A DNA stretch of 64,000 bases from Ashinkailepas kermadecensis (GCA_034440615.1 JAOTOM010004956.1:566692-630691); one strand, 5' to 3'. Shown: positions 1 through 10,929, numbered from the stretch's first letter. Notes: a model not told the origin generated them from the letters alone. Made by a program: numbers and translations.

Positions 1-1352
1 GATTGATGATTATTTTCTTTTTCAAGCAAAGCGGTGTACGTGTGTAAAAGCTTGGGTCTGCGGGGTTCATGTAACCCCAAATTGTCCCGGACAATGCACG
101 CTTCATGCTATTTATCCATAGAAAAGACGTCCGAAATGGGATTTTCTCCCTAATGTCAAAGGCGTTGTGATTCTGTGAGGTATGTACTTATTGTCCCAAT
201 TTATTCGGATGTGGGTGTGAGGGAGACGACACCAAAAATGGAGTCATCTTCCTCTAGTGAAATTACGAAGTGTGGGCTCTGAACGAATGTCTCTCCCATG
301 CAGCTTGTGACACTCAACCCACCTCCTCTGAAGACGTATTTGTCTACTCTGCACAATAGTACTAAGCTAAAGTTGGGATGTTGCTCGAGGGAGAGCGTAT
401 TGTGTGCTGCTTGGAAGCAGATCCGGTGCATTTGTGTTCCTCCTGGAGACCACTTTCTGTTTAACATGGCTCTGTATTCTGATAATTTTGAGGACATCCA
501 CTTTTGACGGCTAAGATGGAGTTTTAGATGATATTCGGTCATGAACCTGATGGCACAGTCGAGCGCAAAGCTGATGAGAGGAACTAACGATGGGTAGGCC
601 ACTTCTCTTCGAGTAGAAAGAAGGATACCCCGGGGCTGTTTGCTTTCCAACATCTGTAGCTAGCGTGGCCACAGAGCAGTGGAGAGAATTAACAGGGCTG
701 GTATGCAATTGTGGGACGTTTTCTGCTGTTCTCCCAGGTCGTTGAACCCTTGTCTCACCAGATTAATTTTCAAGGATATATTTTTTAATTTCGTTTTGCG
801 AAAGGTCATCTTTCTAACGTATTTTTGTCCTTTATTTTTACCAGTGTTTTTTTTTGTGGTGCTAATATAATCGTGATCTCGAGAAAGTGCAGACAAATTA
901 TAATGTTTCGGACAGGAAACAGGCTATTGCGGAGATATTATACGGTATATGTATGACAGAGATAGGCGGAGAAGATTATTGAGGAAATACCCCATACATA
1001 TGCATGTCCAATGTATTTTCATGTTTGTTGAATGTTCCGACATTCATTCTTGATGATTGTCCTGGCGAAGTATTCATGATCGCTAACTATCATCGGTCTG
1101 CACTGTTGAGTGCGCGGCTCTCATATGTTTCCTTCGTCTCAGGGCTTGTTTATTTAACACTGCGATTTGATGCTTAAAGTGGCGATGTGTTGTTTAACAC
1201 GGCAGCGATGATTTCCCGGTGATAAAGCTCTTATGTGTTTTCATAGTCCCAGAGCTTCTTCATTTAACACCACGATTTGTGATTTGATATGTCGATGTGT
1301 TATTTCACACGGCGATAACACAGCGGTAACAAGGTGAATTTCTTACCGGCAG
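1..1352. other. Probable intron upstream of G-alpha-o exon
   Basis: I see no coding exon here. The preceding G-alpha exon, with its GGQ switch-II motif, is not visible, so this is probably intron of the gene whose exon starts at 1353. Open frames near 200-650 look random. Two diverged copies of a roughly 105-bp sequence lie near 1112-1210 and 1222-1320, offset by 110 bp and sharing ATTTAACAC and CGATGTGTT motifs. Confidence 0.5.
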
Positions 1353-1506
1353 AATCGGATGCAGGAGAGTCTGAAGTTGTTCGACTCCATCTGCAACAAC
1401 AAGTGGTTCACGGACACGTCCATCATCCTGTTTCTCAACAAAAAGGACCTGTTTGAGGAGAAGATAAAGAAGTCTTCGTTAAGAATCTGCTTTTCTGAGT
1501 ATCCCG
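1353..1506 (+). CDS. Galphao: G protein alpha-o subunit, penultimate coding exon
   Basis: Encodes part of the GTPase domain of the inhibitory-class heterotrimeric G protein alpha subunit (Go), which couples membrane receptors to effectors at the inner plasma membrane. The translation starts [18 protein letters not shown] and contains FLNKKDLF, the NKxD guanine-specificity (G4) motif. It ends ICFSEYPG with the last Gly codon split, i.e. a phase-1 intron. A CAG acceptor precedes it and GTACGTGTG follows. The length of 154 bp equals, as I recall, that of the matching exon in other Gi/Go genes. [14 protein letters not shown] departs from the usual KSPLTICFPEY at several positions, which suggests a diverged copy, but the frame and both splice sites are intact. 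It joins in frame to 4921. Confidence 0.93.
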
Positions 1507-1616
1507 GTACGTGTGAGCTGGCCAGCGTGGTGCTCCGAGTCCGCATCACTTGATCACGTGGCCAGGTGGCTATAGGTGGCGGCCGGACGGACCGACCGTC
1601 ACTAGCACAAACACTG

Positions 1617-2867
1617 CCACGTGTCGACTCTACTATGGGCGCCACTCGTTGTGTCTGGTGGGGAGGAGTGCACCACCACGTGTCGACTCTACTATGGGCG
1701 CCACTCACTGTGTCTGGTGGGGAGGAGTGCACCACCACGTGTCGACTCTACTATGGGCGCCACTCGTTGTGTCTGGTGCGGAGGAGTACAGTACCACGTG
1801 TCGACTCTACTATGGCGCCACTCGTTGTGTCTGGTGGGGAGGAGTACAGTACCACGTGTCGACTCTACTATGGCGCCACTCGTTGTGTCTGGTGGGGAGG
1901 AGTGCACCACCACGTGTCGACTCTACTATGGGCGCCACTCGTTGTGTCTGGTGGGGAGGAGTGCACCACCACGTGTCGACTCTACTATGGGCGCCACTCG
2001 TTGTGTCTGGTGCGGAGGAGTACAGTACCACGTGTCGACTCTACTATGGCGCCACTCGTTGTGTCTGGTGGGGAGGAGTACAGTACCATGTGTCGACTCT
2101 ACTATGGCGCCACTCACTGTGTCTGGTGGGGAGGAGTGCACCACCACGTGTCGACTCTACTATGGGCGCCACTCGTTGTGTCTGGTGGGGAGGAGTACAG
2201 TACCACGTGTCGACTCTACTATGGGCGCCACTCACTGTGTCTGGTGGGGAGGAGTGCACCACCACGTGTCGACTCTACTATGGGCGCCACTCACTGTGTC
2301 TGGTGGGGAGGAGTGCACCACCACGTGTCGACTCTACTATGGGCGCCACTCACTGTGTCTGGTGGGGAGGAGTGCACCACCACGTGTCGACTCTACTATG
2401 GGCGCCACTCACTGTGTCTGGTGGGGAGGAGTGCACCACCACGTGTCGACTCTACTATGGGCGCCACTCGTTGTGTCTGGTGCGGAGGAGTACAGTACCA
2501 CGTGTCGACTCTACTATGGCGCCACTCGTTGTGTCTGGTGGGGAGGAGTACAGTACCATGTGTCGACTCTACTATGGCGCCACTCACTGTGTCTGGTGGG
2601 GAGGAGTGCACCACCACGTGTCGACTCTACTATGGGCGCCACTCGTTGTGTCTGATGGGGAGGAGTACAGTACCACGTGTCGACTCTACTATGGGCGCCA
2701 CTCACTATGTCTGGTGGGAAGGAGTGCACCACCACGTGTCGACTCTACTATGGGCGCCACTCGTTGTGTCTGGTGGGGAGGAGTACAGTACCACGTGTCG
2801 ACTCTACTATGGGCGCCACTCACTGTGTCTGGTGGGGAGGAGTACAGTACCACGTGTCGACTCTACA
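1617..2867. repeat. 59-bp minisatellite, about 21 units
   Basis: Each unit runs from GTGTCGACTCTACTATGGGC through a TGTGTCTGGTGGGGAGGAGT segment to CCAC. Units differ at fixed places: CACCACCAC or CAGTACCAC at the end, ATGGGCGCC or a 1-bp shorter ATGGCGCC, CTCGTT or CTCACT, GTGGGG or GTGCGG. Every junction carries CACGTGTCGAC, so an E-box-like CACGTG recurs each unit. Long open frames across it are an effect of the repeat, not genes. Confidence 0.98.
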
Positions 2868-3167
2868 AGGGCATCTGGTATACTTTCGACATCTAAAGAT
2901 ACCTATTCTGCTCGTTTGAAAAAAAAAGAGCTGCCGTGGCTTTTTGAAGAAAACAGTGGGATGCTGACTGGTGGAATTTGTATTCAATATCATAGCATTC
3001 TAATGTTATTCGACACAGCAAAATTATTTGCGGAGCAAGTTTGAACACGGAGGCAAGGAAGGTATGGGGACGAACCACGAAAACTGGTGAAATTATATGA
3101 TATGAAATAAACATGTTTAAAAGGTGTGCAATCTGGTACTCGTTTGGAAACTGGATTCTGCGCATGC

Positions 3168-3784
<617 letters not shown>

Positions 3785-4277
3785 AACACGTCTCACGCTG
3801 TCGCGCCTCACGCTGTTAACGTGAGGAAAGGCTCAAGGAGTAAAAAGGATTTTAAAACTACATTCCTCTTCGATAAATTGACTACATATGGTTTTCTTCA
3901 CCTGCAAAATTCGTGTCTTTCTCCAACCGTGTTCTGCAATTCAACATTTCAAGTGCAAAAAGCATTTGAAGCACATCGCGATTGAGAAGTGGACTCATTG
4001 TGCGGATGCGACCCCGTCTCCGTGGGAGTTACCACCGCGGTGGACTGCGTGCGCCTCCCAGCAAGCCCAGTGATATTTGGCATAACACAAATGGCGTTGC
4101 ATTTAAATAAGTCGACCCAAAATAGTTTCCTTCTCCGGCCTAAGATCTGTGACCACGCCCATAATCCAGTAGATAAATTAGCCAGCTCGAAAGAGGTGCG
4201 CATACTTGACTAGCACACAGGCACGTGCGTGGTACCAAAGCGCGCCTGTGCCTTGTTGGAAACTCCATCCGCTTTCT

Positions 4278-4888
4278 ATTGACCCGACCCCGACCGAGAC
4301 GGGACCCGACCTGGCTTGACACAGACTACCCTCACCTGACACCGACCCGACCCGACCCCGACCGAGACTGGACCTGACCTGGCTTGACACAGACTACCCT
4401 CACCTGACACCGACCCGACCCGACCCCGACCGAGACTGGACCTGACCTGGCTTGACACAGACTACCCTCACCTGACACCGACCCGACCCGACCCCGACCG
4501 AGACTGGACCTGACCTGGCTTGACACAGACTACCCTCACCTGACACCGACCCGACCCGACCCCGACCGAGACTGGACCTGACCTGGCTTGACACAGACTA
4601 CCCTCACCTGACACCGACCCGACCCGACCCCGACCGAGACTGGACCTGACCTGGCTTGACACAGACTACCCTCACCTGACACCGACCCGACCCGACCCCG
4701 ACCGAGACTGGACCCGACCTGGCTTGACACAGACTACCCTCACCTGACACCGACCCGACCCGACCCCGACCGAGACGGGACCCGACCTGGCTTGACACAG
4801 ACTACCCTCACCTGACACCGACCCGACCCGACTCCGACCGAGACTGGACCTGACCTGGCTTGACACAGACCACCCTCACCTGACACCG
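4278..4888. repeat. 68-bp minisatellite, about 9 units
   Basis: The unit contains CCGACCCGACCCCGACCGAG, then a GACCTGACCTGGCTTGACAC segment, then AGACTACCCTCACCTGACA. The units are nearly identical, with a few C/T and A/G variants. It sits just 5' of the acceptor of the last G-alpha-o exon, so its pyrimidine-poor, CGACC-rich sequence lies where a branch point and polypyrimidine tract would be expected. Confidence 0.97.
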
Positions 4889-4920
4889 ATGCGGACTGAC
4901 CGTTACCGACATGCCCGCAG

Positions 4921-5108
4921 GCGCCCAGGAGTACGGCGAGGCCGCCGCCTACATCCAGGCGCAGTTCGAGGCCAAGAACAAGTCGACCAGCAAGGAGATC
5001 TACTGCCACATGACGTGCGCCACCGACACCACCAACATCCAGTTCGTGTTCGACGCCGTCACGGACGTCATCATCGCCCACAACCTGCGGGGCTGTGGCC
5101 TCTACTAG
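4921..5108 (+). CDS. Galphao: G protein alpha-o subunit, terminal coding exon
   Basis: Joined to exon 1353-1506 this completes the last 113 residues of a roughly 354-residue protein. It begins [26 protein letters not shown] contains the TCAT (G5) base-binding motif, followed by the alpha-5 helix [21 protein letters not shown] and TAG at 5106. The ending GCGLY, with Cys at position -4 (the pertussis-toxin ADP-ribosylation site of Gi/Go proteins), identifies the alpha-o class. AHN replaces the usual ANN. The [12 protein letters not shown] stretch matches the arthropod form as I remember it. The last 13 codons lie inside the first unit of a 49-bp tandem repeat that continues downstream. Confidence 0.95.
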
Positions 5109-5263
5109 AGCTGGGCTCATCATAGCCCACAACCTTCGGGCCTGTGGCCTCTACCAGAGCCGGGCTCACCATATTCCACAACCCGTGGGGCTGTGGCCTC
5201 TACCAGAGCCGGGCTCATCATAGCCCACAGCCCGCGGGGCTGTGGCCTCTACCAGAGCCGGGC
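5068..5263 (+). repeat. 49-bp tandem repeat of the G-alpha-o coding tail (4 units)
   Basis: Units start at exactly 5068, 5117, 5166 and 5215. Unit 1 covers the codons for [12 protein letters not shown], the TAG stop and the next bases; units 2-4 are diverged copies in which the stop position reads CAG. Since 3 x 49 = 147, unit 4 returns to the original reading frame. It reads IIAHSPRGCGLYQ and stays open to TGA at 5343. Confidence 0.95.
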
Positions 5264-5989
5264 CGACGGCTTGCCGTGCTGCGGGCGTGTTCCGCGCAAA
5301 TCGCCGCAAGAGGTGCTGGTGCGTCGTGCGGGTAAAGCGTCCTGACCTCAGGACTTCGACTGCGGAGAAGCCCGTCGAGGACGATGCTAGTCATTATGAC
5401 TCGTGCTGAGATGTGTATCTATTTATTTCCTCGTGAGTGGGCACGATTGTTGGCTGGCCGGCTCAATTGTGGGACTTGACAAGTAATGTGGTACGCTTTG
5501 TCCATGCGGTGTTGTGCGATGTACGCCTGGTGGACATCGTTGGAACTTTTATCTTACCTGCTTAACGATAGGTGGCATCAAATTAGCGGCCAGGTGGGCG
5601 CCGTCGCGCGGTCGGTTGTCTGGGATCTCCTGAGCCAGGCCAGGTGTCGGTGTGCTTGTGGGTCGTTGTCACGGGCCGTTTTGTAAGATAGCTCGTGACC
5701 GCGTGCTCTTGAACTGGCGAGTTTACGTGGGACGGTTGTCGGTCGCCACTTGATGAGCAGCGCCCCTGGCGGCGGCAGAGTGCAACAGACGTGCGCGAGC
5801 CGTACGGTGGCCGCGGGCCGGCTGGCTGGGAGTGTGTGCCAGCACGCGTGGCCGCCTGGTCACCACGCGGCCGGCACCACACTGGTGGTCGGCCGCCCGG
5901 CTCTCCCGCGCTATCTTCTCACTTCGGCTCTTCTCACCTGTCTTCAAGCACTGCAGTCGTGTCGGACCTCGGCCACCTGGTGCTGCTAT
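5264..5989. other. Downstream of G-alpha-o stop, possible 3' UTR
   Basis: No recognisable coding sequence. The region is GC-rich from about 5560. It probably belongs to the 3' UTR or flank of the G-alpha-o gene; nothing in the sequence marks the transcript end before the candidate signal at 7780. Confidence 0.4.
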
Positions 5990-6062
5990 CGGGACCAGCG
6001 CCGCCGTGACGACCAGCGCCGCCATGACGACCAGCGCCGCCGTGACGACCAGCGCCGGTCGG
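5990..6062. repeat. 18-bp repeat, about 4 units
   Basis: GACCAGCGCCGCCGTGAC-type units with single-base variants in a GC-rich tract. Confidence 0.9.
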
Positions 6063-6470
6063 CCGGTGTGCTGTCCTGCTGACACCCGGAGCTGTCGGGG
6101 TCGGACCTTGAAACGTCCGAATCAGGCGGCCGCCCGCCGCCGGTGGGCACGGGGTTGTAGACGTGCTGGTCGGACTGGTTGGTGATCCTAGGTCGGCGCA
6201 CCTGTGGGCAGGAAATGTTGTTGTCCTTGTCTCGGAGGTCGCCTGGGTGCTCGCCAACCAGTGTCGTCACCAATTTCTGCGGCCACGTTGGAAGCTGTAT
6301 GGTGACGTCACCACCCGTTCAGCGGAGTGGCCGCGGCACAGAGCACACACGGAATCGCCTCGGTTTGGTGCAGCTGTTTCCACTGCCGAGCGGCGCCACC
6401 GTCGCAGGTCTCCAGTCGGTGTCCCGGCGGCTTGTTCTGATTTGGGCTGCCTGCGGGCGGGCGTCAGGGG
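6063..6470. other. GC-rich sequence without recognised feature
   Basis: Open frames run through this stretch but only because the adjoining repeat has no stops. I recognise no protein family in them. Confidence 0.4.
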
Positions 6471-6930
6471 CCGGTGGCCGGTGGCCGGTGGCCGGTGGCC
6501 GGTGGCCGGTGGCCGGTGGCCGGTGGCCGGTGGCCGGTGGCCGGTGGCCGGTGGCCGGTGGCCGGTGGCCGGTGGCCGGTGGCCGGTGGCCGGTGGCCGG
6601 TGGCCGGTGGCCGGTGGCCGGTGGCCGGTGGCCGGTGGCCGGTGGCCGGTGGCCGGTGGCCGGTGGCCGGTGGCCGGTGGCCGGTGGCCGTGGGTGGCCG
6701 GTGGCCGGTGGCCGGTGGCCGGTGGCCGGTGGCCGGTGGCCGGTGGCCGGTGGCCGGTGGCCGGTGGCCGGTGGCCGGTGGCCGGTGGCCGGTGGCCGGT
6801 GGCCGGTGGCCGGTGGCCGGTGGCCGGTGGCCGGTGGCCGGTGGCCGGTGGCCGGTGGCCGGTGGCCGGTGGCCGGTGGCCGGTGGCCGGTGGCCGGTGA
6901 CCAGTGACCAGTGACCAGTGACCTGGGACC
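6471..6930. repeat. 7-bp GGCCGGT array, about 61 units
   Basis: Almost perfect GGCCGGT units, with one interruption near 6690 (GGCCGTGGGT). The array decays at the right end into GTGACCA units (6895-6923). The unit is stop-free in all frames, so a GRWPVAG heptad is 'encoded' without any sign of a gene. Confidence 0.98.
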
Positions 6931-7128
6931 GGTGATCGGTGCGTCAGCTGCTGCGCAGGTCAGCTGGCTACGGCCGTAGCGCGGCGCCAGTGTCGGCCGG
7001 CCGGTCGACCTGCGTGTAGTGTGTGTGCCGCAGCGGACACGTAGTTTGTTACATGGCGAGACGGCGGTCGCTGCTCACTCTCGCGCTTGTGCGCCCTCGT
7101 GATGGCCGGCTGCGGCTGGTCGGCCGGC

Positions 7129-7497
7129 TGCGTTGTCCGGCGGCTGCGTTGTCCGGCGGCTGCGTTGTTCGGCCCAGCAGCGTTGTTCGGCGTCTGCGTT
7201 GTCCAACCGGCTGCGTTGTCCGGCCGGCTGCGTTGTTCGGCCGGCTGCGTTGTCCGGTCGGCTGCGTTGTCCGGCGGCTGCGTTGTCCTGCGGCTGCGTT
7301 GTCCGACTGGCTGCGTTGTCCTGCGGTGCGTTGTCCGGGCAGCTGCGTTGTCCGGCCGGCTGCGTTGTTCGGCCGGCTGCGTTGTCCGGTCGGCTGCGTT
7401 GTCCGGCCGGCTGCGTTGTTCGGTTGGCTGCGTTGTTCGGCGGCTGCGTTGTCCGGCCGGCTGCGTTGTCCGGCGGCTGCGTTGTCCGGCCGGCTGC
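7129..7497. repeat. 14-17-bp GGCTGCGTTGTCCGG minisatellite
   Basis: More than 20 units of GGCTGCGTTGTCCGGCC, with variants of 14-17 bp (GGTCGGCTGCGTTGTCC, CTGCGGCTGCGTTGTCC). Confidence 0.95.
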
Positions 7498-7779
7498 GGC
7501 TGGTCCGCGCGTGTCGCACCCGACTGTGGTGGCCGCTTACTTCCGACGCCGACCGGCGGCCGCCGACAGTGACGTCACACGGGCTGCGGCCCGCACCTGG
7601 ACACAGAGTCGCCGGCACAGCAGGTCACAATACCCGCTGCGGCCAGCACAGCACAAAAGCACGCGAGCACCGCTGACAGGCCGACACTTGACTGTGAAGG
7701 GCGCTTTGTGTTGGGGACGGTCCGACGCCGTCCCCAGTGTCTCCCAGTTTCGTTTTCGTATTTTTGCGTATGAGTTATT

Positions 7780-7785
7780 AATAAA
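7780..7785 (+). terminator. Candidate poly(A) signal AATAAA
   Basis: AATAAA in a less GC-rich stretch, followed 20-50 bp later by a GT-rich segment (TTTGTGACGGTGTC). It could end a very long G-alpha-o 3' UTR spanning the GC-rich arrays, but no direct evidence links them. Confidence 0.3.
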
Positions 7786-8011
7786 CGCCGTTTGATTGTT
7801 AGATGGTTGAAGTGCCGATTGGTTTGTGACGGTGTCTAGTACTAGTGTCATACCTGCCCACCAGCCAATACCGGCTAATGCCGGCCGGCTATTGCCTCCC
7901 ACCTCGAATAATGTCGCCGGAAATGTTATACAGCACCGCGGGAATATTTTCCCAAATTTTACAAAATGTACATCTCGGAACAACATCAGGCATATTCATA
8001 GCTGTATATTT

Positions 8012-8112
8012 CTGAAAATTATTAGGAGGGCACATTGCATGAAAGCAAGGGTGTACCCGAATGCAAATGGATGCGGGGGCACACCACATAGTCACATGCT
8101 ACGAGTTGAAAT
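8012..8112 (-). repeat. Interspersed repeat family 1, copy 1 (inverted)
   Basis: On the minus strand it reads AATTTCAACTCGTAGC through CCATTTGCATTCGG to CCTAATAATTTTCAG. It matches plus-strand copies at 9221, 9654 and 25470, with the shared order: TTTCAGCTTTTAACAT-like, CCATTTGGGCCCACCC-like, GCATGGTGCCCTCC-like, AATGATTTTCAG. No coding potential seen. Confidence 0.75.
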
Positions 8113-8480
8113 TCCTGAGGGCAAAGCCAACATTGGGGACGGGGACAAGTGCCCTCCAAAAAGCATACAAATCCCTGGGCACATTGCTCCTACTCCTTAA
8201 TTCCACGCACAATCAAAATAAAACTAGCGAGCGGGGAAAGGGATCACTGCTTGCTCAGCGCAGCCTCACTGCGAGCTGCGTGTTGGCACCGCGGCCAAAA
8301 TGGTCCTCGGTCAGGAGAAAGGAAGAAACAGCAGCGGTGCATGTGTCTTAACTGAATTAGACGCAGGATCCGGCGCTATTCGTTCCACCACGCGATGCCA
8401 ATGTCTCTGTAAGCTTCAGTTCTAGCTTGGCCTGGAGTTTGGCAAATATGTGAATGTGCAAATATGTATCGACAAGTCGC

Positions 8481-8712
8481 TCTGGGCAGGAGAGACGGCG
8501 GCCGATGTGGGTTTTCGGCAGGAGAGACGGCGGCTGATGTGGGTTTTTTGCAGGAGAGACGGCCGCTGACGTGGGTTCTGGGCAGGAGAGAGCGACTGAA
8601 GTGGGTTTTCGGCGGGAGAGACGGCGGCTGATATGTTTTTTTTTTGCAGGAGAGACGGCGGCTGATGTGGGTTTTTGGCGGGAGAAACAGCGACTGATGT
8701 GGGTTCTAGGTA
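8481..8712. repeat. About 32-bp minisatellite, 7 units
   Basis: The unit is CAGGAGAGACGGCGGCTGAT followed by GTGGGTTTTCGG. Units vary in the T run and in CGGC/CGAC. Confidence 0.93.
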
Positions 8713-8992
8713 GGCGAGCCAGCGTATCAGCGGGACGACTTACACAGAACGCTCCGGCGGCGGCGAAGGGACGCACTCCAGCCTTCCAGAGAACCGCCTT
8801 CGGCTGAACAATTCCAGGATGATGCAGTCGGGCATTCTGGGCATAGCTTTTCCATAACGAGGCACATGTCCACCATCCCTCTTGCTTCCTCAGTGATTGA
8901 CAGCAAGATTGTGACTGCGCTGGAGCGTGGTGATGACCTGCTGGCTGGCCATGGTTGTCTTCTGTAAGCAGACAGCCATCAAGCCAGCCCCG

Positions 8993-9070
8993 GGCCTCTG
9001 TAAGCAGGCGGTCATCAGGCAGGCCTCTGTAAGCAGGCGGTCATCAGGCAGGCCTCTGTAAGCAGGAAGT
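8993..9070. repeat. 29-bp tandem repeat, about 2.7 units
   Basis: GGCCTCTGTAAGCAGGCGGT followed by CATCAGGCA repeats at 8993, 9022 and 9051. Looser relatives lie upstream from 8960. Confidence 0.9.
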
Positions 9071-9220
9071 CAGCAGGCCAGTGGTGGCCGGACAATGGTC
9101 GGAGATGGTCGGTGTTTGGCTGACCACCACACTCAGCGCCTCCGCACTCCGGGCTGTAGCCTTGTATTCATTTGGAAAAATAACTTCCCCATGTTGGATT
9201 TGCCACCCTCCCCCCGCCAC

Positions 9221-9324
9221 AATAATTTTAGCTTTTAACATCGACCCTATGTGGTAGGCATGACACCAATTTATTTGGGCCCACCCGTTGCCTTCATGCA
9301 TTGTGCCCTCCCAATAATTTTCAG
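9221..9324 (+). repeat. Interspersed repeat family 1, copy 2
   Basis: Plus-strand copy: AATAATTTTAGCTTTTAACA, then TTATTTGGGCCCACCCGTTG, then a CCCAATAATTTTCAG end. Confidence 0.75.
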
Positions 9325-9653
9325 AACACATTCACCTATGCCTTCATGACATCAGTCATGGATGGTGAACCACATCACATTCAGTGCTTTCATTTGGCGA
9401 TGACATGCTGCTTCTTTAGATACAAATCAGGCCAGGGGCGACGCATCATGGAGCATGGAGCCGTTGCTTCCAAAAGATGTCTGTGAATCGTGGCATTAAC
9501 CCTGCGGCGTTGCATGATATGGGAACCTAATATGGCGTTTACGCCATTGGGTCATCTGGTTCTTGTACGCTTATGTATTCGATTCGATTTGTATGTATTT
9601 GCTTGGGCCTCGACCACTACCCCACCCCCTCCCCTCAATGTAGGCTTGGACTC

Positions 9654-9735
9654 CTAATAATTTCAGCTTTTAATATGGGACTGTTTGGGTATAGGCTCCC
9701 ACATCCATTTGGGCCCGCCATTTCCTCAATTTATT
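9654..9735 (+). repeat. Interspersed repeat family 1, copy 3 (partial)
   Basis: TAATAATTTCAGCTTTTAAT, followed by a CCATTTGGGCCCGCCATTTC segment. The right end is lost. Confidence 0.7.
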
Positions 9736-9842
9736 CCTCTTCCATCCTCAGAAATCAACACCCCTACTCGGAGGAGATATTTTGGGCGTATATTTTCTGA
9801 CCGTAGATTTTTCTTACCGCAGAGTATCTGACCTAAGACTTT

Positions 9843-10010
9843 GCAGGGGTGGATCCAGAAATTGTCATGGGGGCCACTTGTCTGAAGTTGCGCCATTTCT
9901 TCGGAGGGAGCTGTAAGGGGGCTTGCATTCTCTGGCCGGGAAGTTTTAGACTTTGCCAGCTGACGGCGCTGAACGCCGTCGGATCTGTTCACGCCCTTCC
10001 CGTGACATGT
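9843..10010 (+). mobile_element. Possible MITE end with CAGGGGTGGATCCAG
   Basis: The GCAGGGGTGGATCCAGAAAT start is like the TIR of hAT-type MITEs, and its inverted form occurs at 42450-42474. No matching right end was found here, so it may be truncated. Confidence 0.35.
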
Positions 10011-10524
10011 TTTTAAAAATCAGCCGAACAGCCGGACCCGAATCCCACGCACCTGCGCGGACAACGACCTAGGAGGAAAGGCCGACGGACCCTGAAGTCA
10101 GCGGCCTCAGAGCATGGAAAATTCCAGATCGCCACCAGCTAAAGAAAAACAACGTCACGAAGGCCCCAGGAGGCATCGGGTAAGGCATGGCCGCAAAAAT
10201 TCAAAATTAAGATGGCGCACTGCCAACCAATTAACACTTTTTACTTTATATATATAAATATATATATATATGATAATTTGATGACATCAAACTGGTACGT
10301 TGCATTGGTTATAGATGCAATCTTCACGGAAATACATGACTTTTCCATGCCTAATCGGTTTGTGAATATATACTGCCAATGTTGTGTAACAAGTTGTTCG
10401 CCACCGCGCTGTCTTAAAGCAGCTCTCTGAAGTTGTGCAATTAATATATTGTTGTTTTCAAGATCCTGATTGACCAGGTCATCTATTTCAGCCTTTTCCC
10501 AACGCGGACACTGACGATACGTTT

Positions 10525-10704
10525 TCGGGGCGGGGATGGCCGAGTGGTTAAGGTGTTGGGCTCTGGGTACCAAAGGTTCCGGGTTCGACACTCGCACCGC
10601 TCGGAACATTTCCCAATCCCGCGGCCCACCGGCGAAACAGTGTGGACGGCGCCATTAGCCGTGAATGTGCAAAAAGCGCGTCGTGAACCACCCAATAACA
10701 AACA
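10525..10704 (+). mobile_element. tRNA-derived SINE with 12-bp TSD
   Basis: The head GGGGATGGCCGAGTGGTTAA is a pol III A box of the Leu/Ser tRNA type. The B box GGTTCCGGGTTCGACACTC follows about 40 bp later. The element ends in AATAACAAACA. It is flanked by a perfect direct repeat, GACGATACGTTT, at 10513-10524 and 10705-10716: a target-site duplication left by target-primed reverse transcription. It would depend on a LINE partner for movement. Confidence 0.9.
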
Positions 10705-10780
10705 GACGATACGTTTCCTGCTGCCGTTTCCTGAGTATCACATGCCAAGACACAGGCAGCAACCATGATGCCGCAGTCCG

Positions 10781-10814
10781 CGCATCAGACATTTCACAAG
10801 AAATGTCTGATGCG
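10781..10814. repeat. Perfect hairpin, 15-bp arms
   Basis: CGCATCAGACATTTC (10781-10795), loop ACAA, then the exact reverse complement (10800-10814). Confidence 0.95.
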
Positions 10815-10929
10815 CCACCGAGAAATGCGGCCAAAACCAACTTCGTTACAGTTGGCAGTCATCGAAAGTGGGTACCCCGCACTGTGCTACTGGTCGCCCC
10901 GATGCTGCGGACAGTGTAGCCGACCTGAT

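Noticed and set aside
201..653. 150-codon minus-strand frame
   Set aside because: No recognisable domain and no paralogue in the window; probably chance, within likely intron.
1617..2867. CRISPR-like array
   Set aside because: Units are contiguous 59-bp repeats with no unique spacers, in an animal intron.
1550..3044. Three overlapping open frames of 344-492 codons over the 59-bp array
   Set aside because: They exist only because the repeat lacks stops in three frames; the residues repeat with the DNA period and the array lies inside a defined intron.
6163..6914. Possible WPVAGGR heptad-repeat protein
   Set aside because: 7-bp array read in any frame gives it; no start context, codon signal or flanking domain.
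10536..10610. Functional tRNA gene
   Set aside because: A and B boxes are good, but the acceptor stem does not close cleanly and a SINE body with target-site duplication follows.
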